Source: Mixta intestinalis
Lineage (GTDB): Bacteria > Pseudomonadota > Gammaproteobacteria > Enterobacterales > Enterobacteriaceae
DNA length: 64,000 nucleotides
Reading direction: 5' to 3'
NCBI RefSeq assembly: GCF_009914055.1
Contig: NZ_CP028271.1
Coordinates: forward strand, 992,001 to 1,056,000
The translations under genes and the position numbers were made by a program. Position 1 is the first letter of the stretch, and the number at the start of each line of letters is the position of its first letter. A model generated the notes under the pieces. It did no database searches and was not told where the DNA came from. It was given only the letters and a program-made list of their open reading frames with translations. Positions 18,109 to 26,312 of this stretch are shown here, in pieces.

Positions 18109-19155
18109 TTAACGTCCCGCCTTCAGCTTCTGGAACAACATCTCATACTGTACGCTGGCGTCGCCAACGTCATCCTGCCATTCGCCGTTTTTAATTACCG
18201 TATCGGAAGGGTAGAGAGAAGGATCGTTAGCCACTTCCGGCGGCAGCAGTTTTCTCGCCGCAAGGTTGGGCGTCGGATAGCCGATGGTTTTCGCTACCTG
18301 CGCCGCTACGTCCGGGCGCAGCAGGAAGTTAATCAGCTTCAGCGCACCCTCTTTGTTTTTGGCGTTAGCCGGAATCGCCAGGCTATCCATCCAGAAGATG
18401 CCGCCTTCTTTCGGCCAGACGATCTCCAGCGGCGTACCGGCCTGACGCGCAACATATGCCGAACCGTTCCAGATCATGCCCAGGTTAACTTCGCCTTCCA
18501 TATAGGGATTGCCGGGATTGTCAGAGTTAAACGCCAGCACGTTCGGCATCAGCTTCTTCAGCTCGTCGTAGGCCGCATTGATCTCTTTGGCGTCGCGGGT
18601 ATTGCCAGAATAACCCAGCTTGCGCAGCGCCATCTGGAACACTTCGCGTGCGTCGTCGGTCAGCAGCAGGCTCTGCTTATATTCCGGTTTCCACAGATCT
18701 GCCCAGCTGGTAATACTTTTCGCGTCAATGACATCGCCGTTCACGCCGATGGCGGTGGCCCCCCAGATATAGGGAATGGAGTAATCGTTATCGGGATCGA
18801 AAGGCTTGTTCAGCAGGTTAGGATCGAGATTGCTGAAGTTCGACAGCTTGCTCTTGTCGATCTTCTGGATCATGCCTTCATTGCGCATTTTCGCCACAAA
18901 ATAGGTGGAAGGCACCACCAGATCGTACGCGCCATCCTTATAGGTTTTCAGCTTGGCGTACATGCTTTCGTTTGATTCATAGGTGGAGTAGATCACCTTG
19001 ATGCCGGTCTCTTTGGTAAACTGCTCCAGCAGTCCCGGCGGCACATATTCAGTCCAGTTGTAGAAATAAAGCGTTTTGCCGTCATCAGCAGCCTGTGCGC
19101 TCTGTAAGCCCAACGCCAGCGCCCCAGCCGCCAGCCAGTAACCCCATTTCTTCAT
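18109..19155 (-). CDS. potD: Spermidine/putrescine-binding periplasmic protein PotD
   Basis: A 348-residue periplasmic receptor of the PotABCD importer. It has a signal peptide (MKKWGYWLAAGALALGLQSAQA, cleavage near residue 22) and then TLYFYNWTEYVPPGLLEQF. The polyamine-contact segments YSTYESNESMYAKL, PYIWGATAIGVNGD, MIWNGSAYVARQ and GGIFWMDSLAIP are all conserved. Full length. It is 11 bp downstream of potC, so the two are one transcriptional unit, now separated from potAB by an insertion. Confidence 0.97.
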   Translation of the reverse strand: MKKWGYWLAAGALALGLQSAQAADDGKTLYFYNWTEYVPPGLLEQFTKETGIKVIYSTYESNESMYAKLKTYKDGAYDLVVPSTYFVAKMRNEGMIQKIDKSKLSNFSNLDPNLLNKPFDPDNDYSIPYIWGATAIGVNGDVIDAKSITSWADLWKPEYKQSLLLTDDAREVFQMALRKLGYSGNTRDAKEINAAYDELKKLMPNVLAFNSDNPGNPYMEGEVNLGMIWNGSAYVARQAGTPLEIVWPKEGGIFWMDSLAIPANAKNKEGALKLINFLLRPDVAAQVAKTIGYPTPNLAARKLLPPEVANDPSLYPSDTVIKNGEWQDDVGDASVQYEMLFQKLKAGR

Positions 19156-19166
19156 TAACCTTTCCT

Positions 19167-19937
19167 CTATTTTGTTTTATCACGCAGCAGCAGCTGGCTA
19201 CCGGCTACCAGCAGCAGTGACAGCACCATCAGAATCGTCGCCAGCGCGTTAACCTCTGGCGAGACGCCGACTTTTACCATCGAATAGATCTTCAGCGGCA
19301 GGATCTCAAAGCCAGGCCCGGTGACGAAGGAAGAAACCACCACATCATCCATCGACAGGGTAAAGCTCAGCAGCCAGCCCGCCGCAACCGCGGGCATCGC
19401 CAGCGGCAAAATGATTTTACGCAAAATGGTTGCTTCGCTGGCACCAAGATCGCGTGCCGCTTCCAGCATACGCACATCAAACCCTTTGAGGCGCGAATAG
19501 ACCGTAATCACCACGAACGGCAGACAGAAGGTGATATGCGATACCAGCAGCGACCAGAAGCCCAGGGAAATACCGAGCAGCATAAACAGCACCAGCAGCG
19601 AAATCGCCATCACAATATCAGGTGACATCATTACCACAAACAGCATTCCGCTGACGAACGGCTTGCCGCGAAAGCGATAGCGATAGAGTGCGACTGCCGT
19701 CAGCGCGCCGATCAGCGTCGCAAAGCTGGCGGAAAGCACGCCCATTACCAGCGAATGTTTTGCTGCCTCAATTAAACTGTCGTTGTTCATCAGCAGCGCA
19801 TACCACTGGGTGCTGAAGCCCTGCCAGTTGATACCGAAACGCGAAGCGTTAAAGGAATTGACGATCAAAATGACGATCGGAATATACAGCCAGGCGTAAA
19901 TGAGGAACATAAAGCCGCTGCGTAAGGTTTTGCCCAT
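19167..19937 (-). CDS. potC: Spermidine/putrescine ABC transporter permease PotC
   Basis: A 256-residue inner-membrane permease with six TM helices. The EAA loop reads EAARDLGASEATILRKIILPLAMP (about residues 165-188), the contact with the ATPase PotA. Normally potC overlaps or abuts potB. Here potB lies 1.7 kb upstream, across a Mig-14-like gene and a terminator, so potC must use a promoter in the 19938-20204 region. The protein itself looks intact. Confidence 0.96.
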   Translation of the reverse strand: MGKTLRSGFMFLIYAWLYIPIVILIVNSFNASRFGINWQGFSTQWYALLMNNDSLIEAAKHSLVMGVLSASFATLIGALTAVALYRYRFRGKPFVSGMLFVVMMSPDIVMAISLLVLFMLLGISLGFWSLLVSHITFCLPFVVITVYSRLKGFDVRMLEAARDLGASEATILRKIILPLAMPAVAAGWLLSFTLSMDDVVVSSFVTGPGFEILPLKIYSMVKVGVSPEVNALATILMVLSLLLVAGSQLLLRDKTK

Positions 19938-20002
19938 TCTTCCAGCTCCACTTTCTTATGCAAACTGTTTATTAGCTTAAAAAATTAGCTATGCAACCCT
20001 TT

Positions 20003-20018
20003 GTTTTATTAATAAAAC
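20003..20018. promoter_or_regulatory. Perfect 16-bp palindrome upstream of potC
   Basis: GTTTTATTAATAAAAC is a perfect 8+8 palindrome, 66 bp upstream of the potC start, in the only stretch that can hold the potCD promoter after the operon was split. A second, GC-rich hairpin (CGCCTT-TCG-AAGGCG) is at 20060-20074. It may be an operator or part of the promoter; the regulator is unknown. The remaining ~300 bp of the gap hold no gene that I can see. Confidence 0.45.
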
Positions 20019-20204
20019 CGCATCAAAATTATCAACTCAACGGCGTTCGGGCGTCGATCCGCCTTTCGAAGGCGCGCATTCTACATCATTTTATCGAATA
20101 TAACGATTTTACTGCAGGTTAAGCTTGATGATGGACATAATATCGCCACTGGCTGACAGACGTTGATATCCACAGAACGTTCACTTTTAAAAAAGAAAGG
20201 AAGC

Positions 20205-20240
20205 GCAGGCGTGACAATCTCACCGACATAAAACGCCTGC
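20205..20240 (-). terminator. Terminator after the mig-14-like gene
   Basis: On the reverse strand GCAGGCGT and ACGCCTGC form an 8-bp stem over a 20-base loop, followed by GCTTCCTTTCTTTTTT. It starts 9 bp after the stop of the Mig-14-like gene, making that gene a self-contained unit. Confidence 0.65.
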
Positions 20241-20248
20241 TTAGCGGA

Positions 20249-21160
20249 CTACAGCGTGAGTATCCGTCCAACCGGTTCCTGATAGCACCAGCGGTTTTTA
20301 TAATCCACCGTTGGCCTGCCGAAGGAGAAGCGCATCGCTTTACCTTTGTGCTGGCACTCGCTGTCGGCCTGCTGTACGTTCAGCCAGGTGATAATCGTAC
20401 CCGGCGACAGCGCAGAGAGCGCCGGGTCCAGCCCGATATTAATATAGTCATAGGTAATGTGCCGCTCGCTTTCCGCTTTCATAATGAGCTGGATAGCACA
20501 CGGATTGCCGTTGAAAAACAGGATGTTGCCAAAAATATGCGGTTTAATTTGTCTCAGAAAATCGCGCTGCTCATCTGATTTTTCGATCTTTCTGTTACGC
20601 CGCTTAAAAAACAGTTCGGCGTAAATCATCGATACATCATCTGCGCTAAATTGCTGGATGGGTAAAACTTCGCCGCCCTGTAATAAAAATTTCCGTAATT
20701 CTTTTTTCCTGGTCTGTCGGGTTTTGGCAGAAAACTGCGCCACGCTTTTTGCAAGACAGAGCGTTCTCCCGGCGTTAACGCGGTAGGTGGTATTTATGAT
20801 TTGTTGCCTGTGACAGGCGGAAAGGATTTTACTGTTAAAAGGCAGAAAAAATTTTTCGTCAGCAGCTAGCGGCAGGATGAGTTCATCTCTGGCTATCGGC
20901 AGATCGGCAGTGCTGACAATATTGGCGGTGGCATAATCGTTGGCGATAAATTGATTATTCCATACGCAAAGCGCGCCTTTAATCTCTCCCAGCCGGGTGG
21001 TTTTTACAAAGTAACGCTGGTTTACCTTTAATTGCTGGCTCTGGATGGCAAGCACCTCAGGGTGCGTGGAAAAATTTCCGCCGTAGCGTAAATAGGCGCG
21101 CTGATAATCTGCGGCAGACGCTTCTTCCCACCCTGACAGCCTCGCCATTCTTTTACTCAT
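20249..21160 (-). CDS. mig-14: Mig-14 family protein (antimicrobial peptide resistance)
   Basis: A 303-residue protein resembling Salmonella Mig-14, an inner-membrane-associated factor needed for cationic peptide resistance and controlled by PhoP. The N-terminus RLSGWEEASAADYQRAYLRYGG and the C-terminal RFSFGRPTVDYKNRWCYQEPVG fit the family; the central part (TRQTRKKELRKFLLQGGEV, then AELFFKRRNRK) has the GNAT-like layout of FemAB/Mig-14 proteins. It sits between potB and potC, with an AT-rich 470-bp region upstream and its own terminator, which suggests acquisition. The homology call is from memory of the family, with no search run. Confidence 0.75.
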   Translation of the reverse strand: MSKRMARLSGWEEASAADYQRAYLRYGGNFSTHPEVLAIQSQQLKVNQRYFVKTTRLGEIKGALCVWNNQFIANDYATANIVSTADLPIARDELILPLAADEKFFLPFNSKILSACHRQQIINTTYRVNAGRTLCLAKSVAQFSAKTRQTRKKELRKFLLQGGEVLPIQQFSADDVSMIYAELFFKRRNRKIEKSDEQRDFLRQIKPHIFGNILFFNGNPCAIQLIMKAESERHITYDYINIGLDPALSALSPGTIITWLNVQQADSECQHKGKAMRFSFGRPTVDYKNRWCYQEPVGRILTL

Positions 21161-21285
21161 AACTTCCCCATTGTGTTTATAAGCGTGCTTCCCGGCAGGC
21201 GTAAAAATTTTTTATGCGGCAGGAAGCATAATTGAGTAATAAAAGTTAATTTATTTTTATTTTGTAAATAATGAGTGATTAAATT

Positions 21286-21302
21286 TGTTTTACCGTTGTT
21301 TG
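21286..21302. promoter_or_regulatory. Candidate PhoP box upstream of mig-14
   Basis: TGTTTT-ACCGT-TGTTTG matches the PhoP direct repeat (T/G)GTTTA-N5-(T/G)GTTTA at 10 of 12 positions with exact 11-bp spacing. It lies about 126 bp before the gene and reads in the opposite orientation to it, which occurs in some PhoP promoters. The surrounding 470 bp are very AT-rich, so chance matches are more likely than usual. No gene is seen in 21161-21585. Confidence 0.35.
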
Positions 21303-21585
21303 TTCTTTATTTAAAAGGTTTTATTTTTCCTTTTATATGCGTATTAGCGCTGTATTTCTTTTGGCAGAAATAATAGAGCACATTAATTTTTAAATTAAAC
21401 AGAACGCGATAATAACGTTTTCTTAAAACTTCCCGATTTATGTTAAAGGGTAATTTTTATATGGGCGAATAATACCTTTTTTCGGTGAAAAAGATAAATA
21501 ACCTGTTCAGTTTTATCGAGCGCAGGGGAGAAATAACAACAAAGGCTTATCGCTGAAAAAGCAAGGCAATAAAGGGGAAATCAAC

Positions 21586-21622
21586 GCTTCCCCATACTGC
21601 AGGCTGTACAGTATGGGGAAGC
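21586..21622 (-). terminator. Strong hairpin after potB
   Basis: GCTTCCCCATACTG and CAGTATGGGGAAGC pair perfectly over 14 bp with a 9-base loop, beginning 12 bp beyond the potB stop. There is no long T-run on the reverse strand, but the stem is strong enough to stop or stabilise potAB mRNA. Such a structure is not expected inside a continuous potABCD operon. Confidence 0.7.
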
Positions 21623-21633
21623 CTCAGAGGCGA

Positions 21634-22500
21634 TCAGTTATCCAGTTCGGCCACTTTCTTGTTCAGCAGACGAGCCGCGCGCCAGTAGAAGAGCAGCATC
21701 AACCCCATTACCAGCGTCAGGACAATGCTGGTGGCAGCACCGAACGGCCAGTCGCGGATATTCAGGAACTGGCTCTTAATCACGTTGCCGATCAGCAGGT
21801 TTTTTGCGCCGCCCATTAAATCGGCGACGAAAAACAATCCCATCGCGGGCAGCAGCACCAGCAGGCAGCCTGCGACTATGCCCGGCATCGTCAGCGGCAA
21901 AATAATGCGCCAAAAAGTTTGTAGCTTGCTGGCACCGAGATCGCGCGCCGCCTCCAGGCAGGATTTATCCAGCTTTTCCAGACTGGAGTAGAGCGGCATT
22001 ACCATAAAGGGCAGCAAAATATAGACCAGGCCCAGCACCACCGCTTCTGAGGTATACATAATGCGAAAAGGTTTGTCGATAACGCCCAGCCACAGCAGAA
22101 ACTCATTCAGCCAGCCGCGCGTGCTGAGGAAGATCTTCAGTCCATAGATACGGATCAGCGAGTTGGTCCAGAAGGGGACGATCAGTAAAAACAGCATCAC
22201 CGGGCGCATGCGCGGCGGCAGTTTTGTCAGGCACCAGGCAAACGGATAGCCAAGCAGCAGACAGCAGAGCGTAGCGATCAGCGCCATATTGAGCGAATGC
22301 AACAGCACCGCACCATACAGCGGATCGAGCAGCCGGGTATAATTGTCAAAGGTCAGCGCCATCCGGACAAAATTAGCGTCATCACGCGTCAGAAAGCTGG
22401 TGACGATAATCATCAGGTTTGGCAGGAACACAAACAGCAGCAGCCAGCCGACGATCAGAGTGATGATCGTTTTCTGAAAACGGTTACGCATTATTTTCAT
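21634..22500 (-). CDS. potB: Spermidine/putrescine ABC transporter permease PotB
   Basis: A 288-residue inner-membrane permease with six TM helices and the EAA loop EAARDLGASKLQTFWRIILPLTMPG near residue 190. The C-terminus FYWRAARLLNKKVAELDN matches E. coli PotB, so the gene is complete despite the insertion downstream. It overlaps the potA 3' end by 17 bp, keeping the usual potA-potB coupling. The first ten or so residues precede the start used in E. coli. Confidence 0.96.
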   Translation of the reverse strand: MKIMRNRFQKTIITLIVGWLLLFVFLPNLMIIVTSFLTRDDANFVRMALTFDNYTRLLDPLYGAVLLHSLNMALIATLCCLLLGYPFAWCLTKLPPRMRPVMLFLLIVPFWTNSLIRIYGLKIFLSTRGWLNEFLLWLGVIDKPFRIMYTSEAVVLGLVYILLPFMVMPLYSSLEKLDKSCLEAARDLGASKLQTFWRIILPLTMPGIVAGCLLVLLPAMGLFFVADLMGGAKNLLIGNVIKSQFLNIRDWPFGAATSIVLTLVMGLMLLFYWRAARLLNKKVAELDN

Positions 22501-23599
22501 CAGGCAGCACCACCTCCCAGCTTTCTACCCAGGTAATCGCCATTTTCTGATCCAGCGAGTGGTCAAAATCCGGGTCGTCCTCGTTAAAGAACTCGCTGAC
22601 GGTAACCAGCTTGCCGTTTTCCAGCTCGACGGTCGATTCCAGCGTCATACCTTTATAGTTACGTTCACGCACGAAGCCCACCAGACCATCGGCACCTTCG
22701 CCGTCGTGGATCTCTTCAACGCGCAGATCTTCCGGGCGCAGCAGCACATGCAGCCGCTGACCCGGCGTCACCGGGAAAGGAACCAGAATATCGCATTCGC
22801 GTCCTTCGACCCTGGCGCGTACGCGCTGATTACCCAGCGGCGCGATAACCTCGGCGTCAAAAACGTTGATTTCGCCGATAAAGCGCGCCACAAACAGGTT
22901 GGCGGGTTCTTCATAAATTTCACGCGGCGAACCATCCTGCTCGATGCGCCCGTCACGCAGCACCACGATGCGATCGGACATGCTGAGCGCTTCTTCCTGA
23001 TCGTGCGTGACAAAAACAAAGGTGATCCCCAGCTTGCGTTGCAGCGCCTTCAGTTCGTTCTGCATCTGCTTGCGCAGTTTGTAATCCAGCGCCGAAAGCG
23101 ATTCATCCAGCAACAGGACTTTAGGACGGTTGACCACCGCACGCGCGATGGCAACACGCTGCTGCTGACCACCGCTGAGCTGATGCGGGCGACGATCGGC
23201 AAAGCTGTCGAGCTGTACCATCGCCAGAGCTTCGTTAACGCGGGCGGAAATTTCTGTCGCCGGGGTTTTCTGCATGCGCAGGCCGAAGGCGACATTTTCA
23301 AATACCGACATATGGGGAAACAGCGCGTAGCTCTGAAATACCGTATTGACGTGGCGGTGTTCTGCGGGCGTGGCGGTGATGGTTTCGCCATCAAGCACGA
23401 TCTCGCCGCTGTCGGTCTCTTCCAGGCCAGCAATCAGGCGCAGTATAGTAGTTTTGCCACAGCCGGAGGGGCCAAGCAGGGTAATAAACTCGCCGTGGTG
23501 TATGGTCAGGTTAAAGTCGGCAATAATTTCCTTGCCGTCAAAAGCTTTACTGATGCCAGAAAGCGTAACCAGCGCCGTTTGCGCGCGTGTTTGCGTCAT
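22484..23599 (-). CDS. potA: Spermidine/putrescine ABC transporter ATPase PotA
   Basis: About 371 residues. ABC ATPase with Walker A LLGPSGCGKTTILRLIAG (near 41), Q-loop VFQSYALFPHMSVFENV, signature LSGGQQQRVAIARAV, Walker B VLLLDESLSALD and switch His VFVTHDQEEAL, followed by the TOBE regulatory domain (about 240-350). ATG at 23599 is preferred because GAG lies 8 bases before it; GTG at 23608 is possible. It heads the potA-potB unit and is divergent from pepT; 23600-23867 holds no other gene. Confidence 0.95.
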   Translation of the reverse strand: MTQTRAQTALVTLSGISKAFDGKEIIADFNLTIHHGEFITLLGPSGCGKTTILRLIAGLEETDSGEIVLDGETITATPAEHRHVNTVFQSYALFPHMSVFENVAFGLRMQKTPATEISARVNEALAMVQLDSFADRRPHQLSGGQQQRVAIARAVVNRPKVLLLDESLSALDYKLRKQMQNELKALQRKLGITFVFVTHDQEEALSMSDRIVVLRDGRIEQDGSPREIYEEPANLFVARFIGEINVFDAEVIAPLGNQRVRARVEGRECDILVPFPVTPGQRLHVLLRPEDLRVEEIHDGEGADGLVGFVRERNYKGMTLESTVELENGKLVTVSEFFNEDDPDFDHSLDQKMAITWVESWEVVLPDENNA

Positions 23600-23867
23600 T
23601 TTAGTCACTCAGCCCGAAGTTATCGGCAGACAGGCTGCCTGTATGTGTGTAAAGCGTGGTCGCTACGGTCGACCCGCCACAAAGTCAGGGGCGCGATGAT
23701 ACCTGAAAACGGCGTTATTTCCATGCTCCCGAACCAATAACCGCCATTTATCGCGAAAAAACGCGATATGTCTTTTTGCACACTACGCTTTAACAGTATG
23801 ACCTGACGCAATATGTTGATGGAGCAGGCTTCCCATAATAGCTCACGGCCATTGAGAGAGAAGAAAG

Positions 23868-25094
23868 ATGACAACGCTACTGGACCGGTTTTTACACTAT
23901 GTTTCATTTGATACCCAGTCACGCCCGCATGCAAGGCAAGTTCCCAGCACGGAAGGGCAGTGGCAGCTGGCTCGGGTGCTGTATGACGAGCTGGTTGCGC
24001 TGGGCCTTGAGGAGGTGACGCTTAGCGAGCACTGCTGCGTAATGGCAACGCTGCCCGCTAATATCGACCATCAGGTGCCGGTTATCGGCTTTATATCCCA
24101 TGTGGATACCTCACCTGATTTCAGCGGGAAGCACGTTAACCCGCAGATCGTGGAGAACTACCGTGGCGGGGATATTGCGCTCGGTATTGGTGAAGAGATC
24201 CTGTCGCCGGTAATGTTCCCGGTGCTGCATCAGCTTACCGGGCACACGCTTATCACTACCGACGGTAAGACGCTGCTCGGTGCCGATGATAAAGCGGGCA
24301 TAGCGGAAATCATGACGGCGCTGGCGCGGCTGGCGCAGGGTGATATTCCGCACGGGAAAATCCGCGTGGCCTTTACGCCGGATGAAGAAGTAGGGCGCGG
24401 TACGGAACATTTCGACGTTGAGGCGTTTGGTGCCGAGTGGGCCTATACCGTTGACGGCAGCGGCCTGGGCGAGTTTCAGTTCGAGAACTTTAACGCCGCG
24501 TCGGTGACGGTGAAGATCGTTGGTAATAATGTGCATCCCGGCACCGCGAAAGGGGTGATGGTGAATGCGCTGGATCTGGCGATGCGTTTCCATGCTGAAG
24601 TGCCCGCTACCGAGAAACCGCAGTTTACCAGCGGTTACGAAGGCTTTTATCACCTGAACAGCATTAAAGGCTCCGTAGAACGCGCCGAGCTGAGCTATAT
24701 CGTGCGCGATTTCGATCGCGACAGTTTTGAAACGCGTAAGCAAAAGCTGATCGATATCGCCCGGCGGGTAGGTAAAGGGCTGAATCCTGACTGCTATATC
24801 GACGTCACCATCGAAGACAGCTATTACAACATGCGCGAGATCGTTGAGGCGCATCCGCACAGTATTGAGCTGGCGTTACAGGCGATGCGTGACTGCGGCG
24901 TGGAACCGGACGTGAAGCCGATTCGCGGTGGCACCGATGGCGCATGGCTCTCCTTTAAGGGGTTGCCCTGCCCGAATATCTTTACCGGCGGCTATAATTA
25001 TCACGGCAAGCATGAGTTTGCCTCGTTGAATATTATGGAAAAAACGGTAGAGGTTATCGTCGGTATTGCCAAACTGGCAGCGGAGAAAAAGTAG
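23868..25094 (+). CDS. pepT: Peptidase T (tripeptidase)
   Basis: A 408-residue M20B metallo-aminopeptidase that cleaves the N-terminal residue of tripeptides in the cytoplasm. Zinc ligands sit in FISHVDTSPDF (near 76-80), TLLGADDKAGIAEIM (near 138-143), PDEEVGRG (catalytic Glu near 173), YTVDGSGLGEF and the C-terminal HGKHEFASL His. Length and ends match E. coli PepT. It is divergent from potA, as in E. coli. Confidence 0.97.
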   Translation: MTTLLDRFLHYVSFDTQSRPHARQVPSTEGQWQLARVLYDELVALGLEEVTLSEHCCVMATLPANIDHQVPVIGFISHVDTSPDFSGKHVNPQIVENYRGGDIALGIGEEILSPVMFPVLHQLTGHTLITTDGKTLLGADDKAGIAEIMTALARLAQGDIPHGKIRVAFTPDEEVGRGTEHFDVEAFGAEWAYTVDGSGLGEFQFENFNAASVTVKIVGNNVHPGTAKGVMVNALDLAMRFHAEVPATEKPQFTSGYEGFYHLNSIKGSVERAELSYIVRDFDRDSFETRKQKLIDIARRVGKGLNPDCYIDVTIEDSYYNMREIVEAHPHSIELALQAMRDCGVEPDVKPIRGGTDGAWLSFKGLPCPNIFTGGYNYHGKHEFASLNIMEKTVEVIVGIAKLAAEKK

Positions 25095-25131
25095 TTCCCG
25101 GGCGGCTGGCTGTGCGCCAGCCGCCACAGAA

Positions 25132-26256
25132 TTATGCGTCGTTGAAGAACCAGTAACCGCTGTTTACCAGTTCTGCCAGCTGTGCAAGGAAGGCGGGATC
25201 GTCAAGCGCGTCCGCAAAATCGTTCAGTTCCAGCGTCTGTTTGTCGGCCAGCGCCTCCAGCGCGGCAGGATGGGCTGATTCGAGCTGCTCGCCGTTGATA
25301 AATACCGCGTTACCGATTTTCAGCACGCGCAGACCGCCGAGGCGTACCAGCCGATCGCCCTGCTGAAGCGCATCATAAATTTCGTCAGGCTGATAAGGCG
25401 GCTCCGGCGGCGCAATATCCAGCTCATGACGCGACTGTGAGATAAACTCACCGAACCACTGGCGGAACTGCTCCGGCTGATCGATCACTTCCAGCATCAG
25501 CTGCCGAATGCCGTCGATCTCCTGCGGCAGGATATCGGCCGGACAGGCGCGAGCGGCAATGTCTGGATCGCTGTAGCGGCGGCTGCCCAGCTCGCGCGCC
25601 AGCACAAAATCGGCGAAGCCGCTGATCAACTCACGCCCGCTGGGCGCACGGAAGCCGACCGAATAGTTAAGCGCGTTTTCCAGCGAATAGCCTTCGTGCG
25701 GAAAACCCGGCGGAATATAAAGAATATCGCCCGGCTCCATCTCTTCATCAATAATGGCGTCAAACGGCTCGACCTGCAGCAGATCGGGATGCGGGCAGTG
25801 CTGCTTCAGCGCCACTTTCTCACCGACGCGCCAGCGACGACGACCGGTACCCTGAATAATGAAAACATCATACTGATCGAGATGTGGGCCAACGCCGCCG
25901 CCGGGTACAGAAAAGGAGATCATCAGATCGTCAACGCGCCAGTCGGGCAGGACGCGGAACGGACGCATCAGCTTAGCGGCGGATTCGTGCCAGTGATCGA
26001 CCGCCTGCACCAGCAGCGACCAGTTATGCTCGCCGAGATGATCGTAGCTCTCAAACGGGCCGTGGCTTACCTGCCATTTACCATCCTGCTGGCTGACCAG
26101 GCGGCTGTCCACCTCGTTTTCCATTGCCAGCCCCGCCAGTTCATCGGGCGAGATAGGATCGATAAAATTTTTAAAGCCGCGTTTCAGGATTACCGGACGT
26201 TTTTGCCAGTAGGTTTGTAAAAAATCATTCCAGTTAAGATCGAGCTGATAATCCAT
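25132..26256 (-). CDS. roxA: Ribosomal protein uL16 3-hydroxylase RoxA (YcfD)
   Basis: A 374-residue JmjC-type Fe(II)/2-oxoglutarate oxygenase that hydroxylates an arginine of ribosomal protein L16. The iron site is HLDQYD (His-x-Asp near 125-127) plus the distal His in FPHEGYSLENALNYSVGFRAP near 187. The dimerisation helices and C-terminal winged-helix domain follow. The start at 26256 (MDYQLDLNWNDFL) matches E. coli; an in-frame ATG seven codons upstream is disfavoured. It lies between pepT and phoQ, as in E. coli. Confidence 0.95.
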   Translation of the reverse strand: MDYQLDLNWNDFLQTYWQKRPVILKRGFKNFIDPISPDELAGLAMENEVDSRLVSQQDGKWQVSHGPFESYDHLGEHNWSLLVQAVDHWHESAAKLMRPFRVLPDWRVDDLMISFSVPGGGVGPHLDQYDVFIIQGTGRRRWRVGEKVALKQHCPHPDLLQVEPFDAIIDEEMEPGDILYIPPGFPHEGYSLENALNYSVGFRAPSGRELISGFADFVLARELGSRRYSDPDIAARACPADILPQEIDGIRQLMLEVIDQPEQFRQWFGEFISQSRHELDIAPPEPPYQPDEIYDALQQGDRLVRLGGLRVLKIGNAVFINGEQLESAHPAALEALADKQTLELNDFADALDDPAFLAQLAELVNSGYWFFNDA

Positions 26257-26312
26257 AAGGTTGTCCGGTTCAGGCAATAAGTTGCACCAAGTATAACAGC
26301 GGCGATGCGGTT

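Noticed and set aside
22559..23740. 393-codon forward frame opposite potA
   Set aside because: Antisense to a complete PotA with all ABC motifs; the frame is open because of codon bias.
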